A stretch of 64,000 nt of DNA from Planctomycetaceae bacterium (GTDB taxonomy: Bacteria; Planctomycetota; Planctomycetia; Planctomycetales; Planctomycetaceae). Every line of letters begins with the position of its first letter. Position 1 is the stretch's first letter. The stretch lies in assembly GCA_021732995.1 (NCBI GenBank), contig JAKFWA010000055.1, forward strand, positions 124,001 to 188,000. The letters are read 5' to 3'. Shown here one piece after another: positions 28,737-37,200 of this stretch. The notes under the pieces are model-generated. The model did not search any database. It was not told the origin of the DNA and was given only the letters and a program-made list of their open reading frames with translations. Both the position numbers and the translations under genes were made by a program.

Positions 28737-29348
28737 CTACTTGGCTGCCTTCGCTGGTTCCGGTTTCGCGACCTCAATAGTCCCGATGGATCCATTTTTC
28801 TTCAGGTCTTTACCGAACTTCAGGGAGACCTTGAGAGGTATTTTCTCCATCCCTTTAACGATCGCTGTGGGAGGTGTGCTGTAACCTGAACCGGGTTCGG
28901 TGACGACGATCTCCTTGATCTTCCCATCAACAACAACGGCGTGCGCTTTCGCCGGGGTGTTCTTCCAGAGATCACCTTTTTGAGGCTGGTATCGGTAATA
29001 GTCCGACACCTCGTCCAGCCGGTCGTTGGTGATCCCGTGCGGCTTCAACACTTTCATCAGGGCATCTTTGTTGCGGCGAGCTTCTTCACCGGTGGGCTTG
29101 CCATTGCGCGCCGGAGTGACACCGCTGAAGGCTTCGCGGAAGACTTCAGGCTTCACTCCCAAAGCCGCGGCAATCAGCACGACGGGGCGCCCATGATCTT
29201 TCTGATCAATGTCGTGGCCGCCTGAGAATGTGATCGACACCTTCGCGTCATCAGCGAATGCGGAGTTCATTGTGGTACCAGCCGCCATTCCCGCACCGCC
29301 CAGAAAGGCAAGACCTAAAGTTCGAACGATTCTTGATGACTTCGACAT
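28737..29348 (-). CDS. Secreted protein of unknown function
   Basis: I do not recognise a family. The 203-residue protein, starting at ATG 29348 behind AAGG, has a signal peptide with twin basic residues (MSKSSRIVRTLGLAFLGG, cleavage near NSAFA). The mature part has a predicted helical domain (ALGVKPEVFREAFSGVTP; DALMKVLKPHGITNDRLDEV) with the segment SDYYRYQPQKGDLW, then a short motif EPGSGYSTPPTAIVKG, a GSGY-type repeat unit seen in cell-surface proteins. It ends with a Lys/Pro/Ala tail. It converges with flgD at 18 bases and is unlikely to belong to the flagellar operon. Upstream ATG at 29372 adds only 8 residues. Confidence 0.75.
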   Translation of the reverse strand: MSKSSRIVRTLGLAFLGGAGMAAGTTMNSAFADDAKVSITFSGGHDIDQKDHGRPVVLIAAALGVKPEVFREAFSGVTPARNGKPTGEEARRNKDALMKVLKPHGITNDRLDEVSDYYRYQPQKGDLWKNTPAKAHAVVVDGKIKEIVVTEPGSGYSTPPTAIVKGMEKIPLKVSLKFGKDLKKNGSIGTIEVAKPEPAKAAK

Positions 29349-29537
29349 CGGCCGTAACCTTGTACAGAACATGAATCATTCAAGCGTGCTACCTCGTGGA
29401 GAGTAGGCAGAGAACATTCAGTGTTGAAGCCTGATTGTCGAGCCGGCAGAAACCTCGAGAGTCCTGAACGTCGGCACGCACGAGTACGAAACGCCAACAT
29501 CCGCGAACTCCGGTAGCACGAGGCCACTCACGGTGAA

Positions 29538-30146
29538 TTAGCGTGATGGACTGCGGCGGATGCGGTAAAGCACATGGGGACAAAGGATATGCCCGGCGGG
29601 GACCAGGGGATGCTGAAAGTCATCGTCCGGCGAACGAGTCATGCCGAGCTTCTCCATGACTCGCCGCGAACGTGAGTTAATACATGCGGTCATAGACACA
29701 ACCTCATCCAGATGCAGTGTCTCAAAAGCGAAGTTCAGTGCCGCACGCGCCCCTTCCGTCGCCAGCCCGCGTCCCCAGAACGGCCGGGCCAGTCGCCAAC
29801 CGATCTCGATACAGGGCGTGAAATGTGCTTCGAAACGCGGCGACCATATTCCGATGAAGCCCGCAAACAACGCTTCGTTCGGAATCTCGACGACCCAGGG
29901 ACCGAAGCCGTGCTCTTCGAAATACCGCATACTCCGCGCGGCACTGGCGTCACTTTCTTCACGCGTCAGCAGATTCGGGAAAAACTCCATGACCGCCGGG
30001 TCTGCGTTCATCCGCGCGTATGATTCCAAGTCTTCGGCCCGCCACCGGCGAAGCTTCAGCCGTGTTGTATGAAGTTCAGTGGGCAGATCATTAGCGGCCG
30101 GGATGGGAATCGGTTTCACATTGGAACTCACTGCGGTGTTCAACAC
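29538..30146 (-). CDS. GNAT N-acetyltransferase, RimJ/RimL-like
   Basis: A 202-residue acetyltransferase of the RimJ/RimL type that transfers acetyl from acetyl-CoA to an amine. Visible landmarks are TTRLKLRRWRAEDLESYARM (beta 1), EIGWRLARPFWGRGLATEG (acetyl-CoA binding Arg/Gln-x-x-Gly-x-Gly/Ala region near residue 130), and VVSMTACINSRSRRVMEKLG (helix after the last core strand, typical of this subfamily). The substrate cannot be told. The start is a GTG at 30146 with no ribosome site; an internal GTG at 30131 is an alternative. It lies 21 bases from the stop of the CxxCH protein upstream on the same strand, so the two may share a transcript. Confidence 0.9.
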   Translation of the reverse strand: MLNTAVSSNVKPIPIPAANDLPTELHTTRLKLRRWRAEDLESYARMNADPAVMEFFPNLLTREESDASAARSMRYFEEHGFGPWVVEIPNEALFAGFIGIWSPRFEAHFTPCIEIGWRLARPFWGRGLATEGARAALNFAFETLHLDEVVSMTACINSRSRRVMEKLGMTRSPDDDFQHPLVPAGHILCPHVLYRIRRSPSR

Positions 30147-30167
30147 GAGGTAACAACTTCAACACAG

Positions 30168-31607
30168 TCACTCTCCCAGATGTTCCAGCAGCCGCCGAAA
30201 ACTTTCGTGGCGAGTCTTATACTTGGCCACCCGCTGGCCGGAAGTGCCAGACTCGCTGGGTTTGAGCGGACGGACAACGCCCATTTGAGCGCCCGCATCG
30301 AAGCCGCCCGAGTGGATCATCGACGGAATACTCGCGGCTCCGAGACGTTCCAGACGGCGTGACATATGACAATCAACACACTGCTGAAAAAGCACAGACT
30401 TATCCGCGAAGCCCCAATCGGGAGCGGTTGCCTTCAGCCCGTCGATCGCCACGCGGTATTGCGGCATGCCCTCCGGCTCGCGCTCGAGTCCGCCGGCGCG
30501 CTGATTATCAAACAGCAAGTGCCGCTTCAGTCGATAATCGAGAATGTTGATACCGGCGCCTGTGTTCGTGGGTGGTTCACTCGTGCCATCGATGTTGCGG
30601 AAAACGCGGAACTGAAATGACTCGACAATCGTTGTGGGCACAGGTTGCAATTGGTCGTTCATAGTCATCAGAAGCTGCAGTAGCACGAGTTCGGTACCAA
30701 CCGGGATGGGTGGCGCATCTTTGGTGAGCCGGACGAATCCCTGATTCGCGGCTTGCTTCCAGTCGATGCCGCGTTCATTCAACTTCTTCAGATACTCAAC
30801 GATCTGCTCACGCCCTCCCGGAAAACGGTAGAAAATGCGGTAGTACGATCTCCCCTGCAGCGACTGTGTATGCAACGTCACAAAGCGGTCGGAAATATCT
30901 TCATGGATATCTGGCTGATAGAAATCGACTTCGACCCACGTCTCCGGCTCTGTCAACAAACCACTCGGCAAGTAATTTCGCTCAGCGACAAATTCATGGC
31001 TCGGCTCGAACGCTCCTGATCGCACCGCCAATGTATAGGTATCTGGTAACTGAATAATTTCCTTTGGAGACAGTGCCAACCTCTTCAGGCAATCCGCCAA
31101 CTTGGCACACAGCACATTGCGTCGTGCACGGGTCGCCTGGTCGGCGGTTCGTTTGATGTTCTGGTCGATGAGATGGTCATAGACCGCCCACAAATCGTGC
31201 TGCAAGACGACTCGCTTCAACGGATCTCGCAGCAATGTTTCCCCGCCGCGATGCAGAAACTCATCAAGTAACGGATTTACTTTCTCGAAGACATCGGGCT
31301 TCGACCAATACTGTGTCTTGCCCCAAGCCAGGAATTCAATGACGTCTCCACCTTCATACTGAGTGACCGCAGGTTGACCATCGCGAGCAGGAAAGTGTCT
31401 GGGGCGGATGTAGAAGGCCGCGAACAGACGATTCCAGAGATGCTGAGGATCGGCATCGTAAAGCGGAAGCGGCTGGTCGCTCTTCAAAGTTCCGGCCAAC
31501 GGTCCGTCGGTGTGAAAAAACTTGCGGAGATCATCGCCATACGACGACGTTGCGTGAACAAGTATCAGCACCAGAGTCAGCAACAGGCGAGCGGCTTGGG
31601 CAATCAT
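30168..31607 (-). CDS. Secreted protein with one CxxCH motif, unknown function
   Basis: A 479-residue protein with a signal peptide (MIAQAARLLLTLVLILVHAT, cleavage near SYG). I do not recognise the family. The body is mainly helical, with a conserved-looking core (HDLWAVYDHLIDQ; SYYRIFYRFPGGREQIVEYL). A single haem-type motif CVDCH is near residue 415, followed by MSRRLERLG. Covalent haem attachment in the periplasm is inferred. The ATG at 31607 is preferred to one at 31613 because GAGGG is spaced 6 bases from it. It is divergently arranged with the gene at 31722, which also carries a single CxxCH, and upstream of a GNAT gene. Confidence 0.8.
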   Translation of the reverse strand: MIAQAARLLLTLVLILVHATSSYGDDLRKFFHTDGPLAGTLKSDQPLPLYDADPQHLWNRLFAAFYIRPRHFPARDGQPAVTQYEGGDVIEFLAWGKTQYWSKPDVFEKVNPLLDEFLHRGGETLLRDPLKRVVLQHDLWAVYDHLIDQNIKRTADQATRARRNVLCAKLADCLKRLALSPKEIIQLPDTYTLAVRSGAFEPSHEFVAERNYLPSGLLTEPETWVEVDFYQPDIHEDISDRFVTLHTQSLQGRSYYRIFYRFPGGREQIVEYLKKLNERGIDWKQAANQGFVRLTKDAPPIPVGTELVLLQLLMTMNDQLQPVPTTIVESFQFRVFRNIDGTSEPPTNTGAGINILDYRLKRHLLFDNQRAGGLEREPEGMPQYRVAIDGLKATAPDWGFADKSVLFQQCVDCHMSRRLERLGAASIPSMIHSGGFDAGAQMGVVRPLKPSESGTSGQRVAKYKTRHESFRRLLEHLGE

Positions 31608-31721
31608 GGTCATCCCTCGAATGACGCGTGGGTGCAGTCCTACCTGCGTACTGTGACAGCAATCCGGTTATACTGCGACGCGGCCAACGAAGAATGTCAT
31701 CCCAATCCTGAAGGGGGACAA

Positions 31722-32777
31722 ATGCAACGACCACTCAACGTCCGACGAATATCTCGCTGGATCAACCAGGCGACACTCGCCTTTGTCGCGGTGCTCGCGT
31801 TTTTGACATCGTCGAGCACTGCCGACGAGGCGGACACGAAAGCTCAAACCCGGCGGGCTGCCGAACGGGGTTTGAGTTTTCTCGCTCGCGACGCGGTCGC
31901 ATGGCGGACCGAATACAAATGTGTCTCCTGCCATCATGCGGGACTGGTGATCTGGGCAATGCACGAGTCGCATGATCGCGGCCTGGCCGTGGACGTTCCG
32001 CTGATGACAGAGCTGACTCGCTGGGTCGCAGAATCGGGCAGCGGCAAGACGGGCGTTCCCCGGCCGGAAGGCATCCCGCAAGCACTCAATGCCAAGCCTG
32101 TCTGGTTGGGGCTGGGACTCGGTGCGGTGCGTCAGCCCGACGAAGCAGCCATCAAGGGCATGAAACTGATGATGCAAACGGTGCGTGAAGACCAACTCGA
32201 GAACGGCTCGTGGGCGTCGTGGCCTAATACCCGACCGCCGTTCTTCGGCAACTCGGACGACAGCATGACGGCGTTGGCGACGTTAGCTTTGCTGCCAGCC
32301 GCCAAGGACGACGATGCCAGTCGACAAACGCGTGATCGCGGCGTGAAGTGGCTGGCCGAGACGAAATCGGACAACGACCCGCAATCAACGGCAATCCGGC
32401 TGGTTTTGTGGACCCGAGTTGGCCGGCCTCAAGCCGAAATCGAGCAACTGACTCGTGAGATCCTCGCTCGCCAGCGAGACGACGGCGGCTGGAGTCAGGC
32501 CACTGAAATGGCCAGCGACGCCTGGGCCACCGGGCAAGCGCTCTATGCGCTGAGGCACGCGGGGTTGAAGTCGACTCATGATGCAATCTCCCGCGCGCAC
32601 CACTTTCTCATCAAGACCCAGCGTGAGGACGGTTCGTGGCCGATGACATCGCGACCGACCAAGCCCGGAGGCGAAGGCACAGGCAATCTGGTGCCGATCA
32701 CAGGCGCCGGCGCCGCCTGGGCGGTACTTGGTCTGGTACAGAGCGAAGAGAAACCGCTGACAAAACAAGCTGACTAG
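31722..32777 (+). CDS. Secreted alpha/alpha-toroid protein with CxxCH
   Basis: The ATG at 31722 lies behind AAGGGGG and gives a 351-residue protein with a signal peptide (about 1-35, INQATLAFVAVLAFLTSS). An ORF extension to 31374 is rejected because it overlaps the divergent gene. After a CVSCHH motif near residue 69 the protein is made of repeats of the squalene-cyclase/prenyltransferase toroid type (QRDDGGWSQATEMASDAWAT; QREDGSWPMTSRPTKPGG). The Q-x-DGSW repeat is typical of terpenoid-cyclase-fold proteins. The catalytic DxDD motif of squalene-hopene cyclase is not seen, so it is likely not a cyclase. A haem-linked periplasmic role is inferred. Confidence 0.82.
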   Translation: MQRPLNVRRISRWINQATLAFVAVLAFLTSSSTADEADTKAQTRRAAERGLSFLARDAVAWRTEYKCVSCHHAGLVIWAMHESHDRGLAVDVPLMTELTRWVAESGSGKTGVPRPEGIPQALNAKPVWLGLGLGAVRQPDEAAIKGMKLMMQTVREDQLENGSWASWPNTRPPFFGNSDDSMTALATLALLPAAKDDDASRQTRDRGVKWLAETKSDNDPQSTAIRLVLWTRVGRPQAEIEQLTREILARQRDDGGWSQATEMASDAWATGQALYALRHAGLKSTHDAISRAHHFLIKTQREDGSWPMTSRPTKPGGEGTGNLVPITGAGAAWAVLGLVQSEEKPLTKQAD

Positions 32778-32863
32778 CGTCCGCAGTTCCTGCACTGAAG
32801 CTGGCAGCGCTCGGACAAACTCGCGGTGGTCTCGTTGGATTCGCGACCGTTCACGAGAGGTCA

Positions 32864-33868
32864 CTACTTACGCCGTTGTTTTGGTTCTCGCGTTTCCTTC
32901 TTGAACAGCTTTGTGCCGAGACGCTGCAAGAACTCCAACAGGTCCTGCGGGGGCTGCATTTCGAAATCGAGCGGTTCGCGGTCATTTGGGTGGGTGAAAC
33001 CCAAGCTTGCGGCATGCAGGGCGAGTCGCGGAGCCCCGCTGTTGTCCGGCAGCGGGGCCAGACCGCGCGGCTTGCAGTAGAGCTTGTCACCACACAGGAA
33101 ATGTCCTGCCTCGGACAAGTGGATGCGAATCTGATGCGTGCGACCGGTTTCCAGGCGACATTCAACGACGGTGAATTCACCCAGTCGTTCGATCGGCTTC
33201 ACGTGGGTGATGGCTTTGTCGCCGCCTTCCGGGGCAGTCGTGCTGCCACGCAGGCCATCGCCGCGATCTTCGATGAAGCGAGACTCGTAGGTCGTCGGTT
33301 CGGCTAAGTCGCCGTGCACAACCGCGATGTAACGGCGGCGAATCGTATGCTTGCGAAACTGTTGCGACAGCACCTGCTCGGCGGACGCGGTGCGGGCAAA
33401 GACCATCAGGCCGCTGGTGTCGCGATCCAGCCGATGCACCGGAATCACCTTTGGCAGCTTGATACGCCGCTCGCGCGGCAGGCCGAGTCTGCCGCCAATT
33501 AACTCGGGCAGAATCTCGTCGATGGTCTGCAAGCGATCACGCTTGGGGCCATCGGAATGCTCACGAACGCTCGTGAAACCTGCGGGCTTCTCGACGACGA
33601 CCACGTACTCGTCGAGAAACTGCAGTCGCACGTCTTCCGCCTTCGGCGGCGGGGCCTGCGGGTGAGGAAGCACTCGCACAACGTCGCCCGGATTGAGGCG
33701 TTTGCGTTCGTCATCCACCAGATTGCCGTTGATCTGCACACGACGCGTCAGCACCAGCTTGCGGGCTTGATGCCATGACGAGCCAATCCAGTCATGCAAT
33801 GCCTGACTCACCATCTTGCGGTGGTCTTCGGGAGTGACATGGAACACTTGAATCTCGGTCGCACTCAT
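32864..33868 (-). CDS. RluA-family pseudouridine synthase
   Basis: An rRNA or tRNA pseudouridine synthase. The N-terminal S4 RNA-binding domain (about 20-80; VLTRRVQINGNLVDDERKRL) precedes the catalytic domain with VVEKPAGFTSVREH and the signature HRLDRDTSGLMVFART (catalytic Asp in HRLDRDTSG) near residue 155. KPIERLGEFTVVECRLETGR and THQIRIHLSEAGHFLCGDKL are also conserved in RluA/RluC/RluD. The specific uridine target cannot be assigned. The ATG at 33868 is used; the frame starts with TTG at 33871. A short reading frame ends at the overlap TGATG just before. Confidence 0.93.
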   Translation of the reverse strand: MSATEIQVFHVTPEDHRKMVSQALHDWIGSSWHQARKLVLTRRVQINGNLVDDERKRLNPGDVVRVLPHPQAPPPKAEDVRLQFLDEYVVVVEKPAGFTSVREHSDGPKRDRLQTIDEILPELIGGRLGLPRERRIKLPKVIPVHRLDRDTSGLMVFARTASAEQVLSQQFRKHTIRRRYIAVVHGDLAEPTTYESRFIEDRGDGLRGSTTAPEGGDKAITHVKPIERLGEFTVVECRLETGRTHQIRIHLSEAGHFLCGDKLYCKPRGLAPLPDNSGAPRLALHAASLGFTHPNDREPLDFEMQPPQDLLEFLQRLGTKLFKKETREPKQRRK

Positions 33869-34237
33869 CAAATCACGCTGGCTGGGGACAATGGCCTCTT
33901 GCCGTCAACGCGCCGGCCACGTCCGTTTTCTGATTGCTTCGGCTGCGGCGGTCTGCTGACGTACTCGTTCGTCCCGCGCATTTGATCGACCGGCAGGGGT
34001 TGAGCGGAAGCATCCGCCCCCAATTCCCCACGAATGGCGGTGGTCAGGTCGCGGACGATCGCTCCGTCGTGCCAGTCGTCGTGATCGATTTGGGCTCTCG
34101 CTGACAGTTGAAGCCGGCTCCCTCCTTGCTCGCAGCAACGCTCGTCGATACGTTGATGATCACTTTTTGATCGCAGATTCCCGCCTTTGAATCCTCACGA
34201 CTTCCATCCTTCGCCTCAAAGCTCACGGTGACAGGTT
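33869..34237. other. Intergenic region with an unassigned leftward frame
   Basis: No gene is called here. On the minus strand a stop-free frame of about 110 codons runs to a TGA at 33868-33870, overlapping the ATG of the pseudouridine synthase (TGATG). Its codons near the C-terminus look coding (for example AQIDHDDWHDGAIVRDLTTA). There is no ATG before codon 37 from the end (33981), so it may be a small or decayed gene. See findings. The rest should hold the promoter of the large gene at 34238. Confidence 0.35.
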
Positions 34238-37200
34238 ATGTATTTCCGCGCAATGCACTTAGCGGCTTGGGTTTCGTGTTTTCTCTCCGTTGCGACGGCA
34301 GTGGCTCAAGAGAAGCCCGCAGACGGCAACGGCAAAGTCAGCTACTACAAACAAGTTCGGCCGATTTTTCAGGCGAACTGCCAAGGCTGTCATCAGCCAG
34401 CGAAAGCTGGCGGCAAGTATGTGATGACGGACTTCAAGCAGTTGCTGGGCCAAGGTGAAAGCGGCGAAAAGGCCATCGTCACCGGCAAGCCGGATGGCAG
34501 CTATCTGGTGAAGCTGATCACTCCGAAGGATGGCAAGGCCGAGATGCCGCGCGGTAAGTCGCCGATCCATGCTCAGGAAATCGAGACGATCCGCAAGTGG
34601 ATCGCTGAAGGGGCGACGGACGACACCCCCGCCAACGCCGACCTGCAGTATGACGCGGCTCACCCGCCGGTTTACGTCCTGCCGCCAGCGATCACGTCGC
34701 TGGACTACTCTCCGGATGGCAGCCTGGTGGCGGTCTCGGGTTATCACGAAGTCCTGATTCATAAAGCCGACGGTTCAGGCATCGTGGCTCGCCTGGTCGG
34801 TGTCGCGGAACGTATTCAGCAGGTGCGGTTCTCTCCCGATGGCAAGCGCCTGGCGGTGTCAGGCGGCAAGCCGGCCCGCATGGGCGAAGTGCAGATCTGG
34901 GATGTCGAGAAGAAAGAACTGCTGCTCTCGCACTCCATTACCTATGACACCGTGTACGGCGTGAGCTGGTCGCCGGACAGTACTCGCGTGGCTTTTGGCT
35001 GCTCGGACAAGACTCTGCGAGCCATCAATGCGGAAACCGGCGAGCAGGTCGTGTTTCAGGGAGCCCATGACGATTGGGTCCTGGATACCGTCTGGAATCC
35101 GAGCGGCGATCACATTATTTCCGTCGGTCGTGACCGCACGGCCAAGCTGACCGAGGTCGCGACGAACCGTTTCATCGACAACATCACGTCGATCACCCCC
35201 GGTGCACTGAAGGGTGGTATCGCGGCGGTTGATACGCATCCCTCCCGCGATGAAATCGTTGTGGGCGGTGCTGATGGTGCTCCGAAGCTGTTCCGCATCT
35301 TCCGTATCACGGCTCGCGTGATTGGCGACAATGCCAATCTGATTCGTGAACTCAGCCCGATGCGCGGTCGCGTGTTTGGAGTGGACTACAGCCAGGACGG
35401 ACGTCGCGTCGTCGCAGGCAGCAGTCTGGACGATAAGGGCGACGTGTTTGTTTACGACACAGACGTCGACACCACCGCTCCTGATGACATCAAAGCCATC
35501 ATGAAGAAGCGGGTGCAGCAGCAGAACGACGGCGAAAAGAAGAAGCTGGCCGAGTACCAGAACAAGTCTCTGCCTGTGCTGGCTCAGATTAAGCTCGACA
35601 ACGCGGGTATCTATTCCGTGCGGTTCTCGCCGGATGGAAAGCAAGTCGCGGCGGGTTGCTCTGATGGCAAGATTCGCGTCTTTGAAACCGAAGGCGGCAA
35701 ACCGATCCGTGAGTTTCTCGCGGTGCCGTTGAGCCAACCGTCAGCAACCGCGAATCAAGTGGCGATGGCGGCTGGACCGAGCGTCGCTGCTCCAACGCCG
35801 GTTGAAACGCTGCACAAGGACGACAAGGTTGCTGCGCTGGAAGTTTCTCCGAAGGCGGTCGAACTGGCGGGTGCTTTCGAGAAGGCCCAACTGCTGATTA
35901 CCGGCAAACTGGCGAACGGTGATACCAGCGACGTGACCCGCATGGTCAAGTTTGGTGTTTCCAAAGAAGGCGTGGTGAAGGTTGCAGCCAACGGTCTGGT
36001 GAGCGTGGTCGCTGCGGGCGATTGCGAACTGACCGCCACCATCGGCGATCAAACGATCAAGGTGCCGGTAAAGGTTACCGGCACTGCGGCTTCGGCCGAT
36101 TTCGTCCGCGACGTGAATCCTGTGCTATCGAAGCTGGGTTGCAATCAGGGGACGTGTCACGGAGCTAAAGACGGCAAGAACGGGTTCAAGCTGTCGCTCC
36201 GCGGCTATGACCCGATCTACGACACGCGAGCGTTCACGGACGATCTGGCTTCCCGCCGGGCGAACGTAGCCTCGCCGGAAAACAGCCTCATGCTGCTGAA
36301 GGCGACTGGTGCCGTGCCGCACGTGGGCGGTCAGCTCACTCAGCCTGGGCATCCTTACTTTGAAGTCATCCGTCGCTGGATTGGCAGCGGCGCGAAGCTG
36401 GATCTCAACACACCGCGCGTGGTTTCCATCGACGTCGAACCGAAGAACGCCGTCGTGCAGCGCATCGGCAACAAGCAACAGATCCGCATCATTGCTAGCT
36501 ACGCCAATGGCACGACTCGCGATGTGACGGCGGAAGCCTTCATCGAGAGCAGCAATACCGACGTCGCCAAGACGGACGGAACTGGTCTGGTCAGCACGCT
36601 GCGTCGAGGTGAAGCGGCCATTCTCGCCCGCTTTGAAGGTCGTTACGCGGCGACGACGGTGACGGTGATGGGCGATCGTACTGGCTTCGTCTGGGCTGAT
36701 CCGCAGAAGTGGAATGCGATTGACGATCACGTCGCCCGCAAGCTGCAGCGCATGAAGATCGCGCCGTCAGACTTGTGCGACGACTATGAATTCGTCCGAC
36801 GTATCTATCTGGACCTGACCGGTCTGCCGCCGTCGGTGGCCGAGGTGCAGGCCTTCGTGACTGATGCGCGCGAAACGCAGGTCAAGCGGTATGAACTCAT
36901 CGACAAGCTGATTGGCTCGCCCGAGTTCATCGATCATTGGACGAACAAGTGGGCGGATTTGTTGCAGGTCAACCGTAAGTTCCTCGGTGAGCCCGGAGCG
37001 AAGTCGTTCCGTGACTGGATCCGCAATGAAGTCGCGAACAACACGCCGCACAACCAGTTCGCCTACAAGGTGCTGACAGCGTCGGGATCAAACCGCGAGA
37101 ACCCCGCCGCGTCCTACTGGAAGATCACCCGCGTGCCTCAAGAGACGCTCGAAAACAGCACTCACCTGTTCATGGCCGTGCGGTTCAACTGCAACAAGTG

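Noticed and set aside
31669-31674. TATACT hexamer before the CxxCH toroid gene (also at 40835-40840)
   Set aside because: No acceptable -35 box at 16-18 bases; too weak to list as a promoter.
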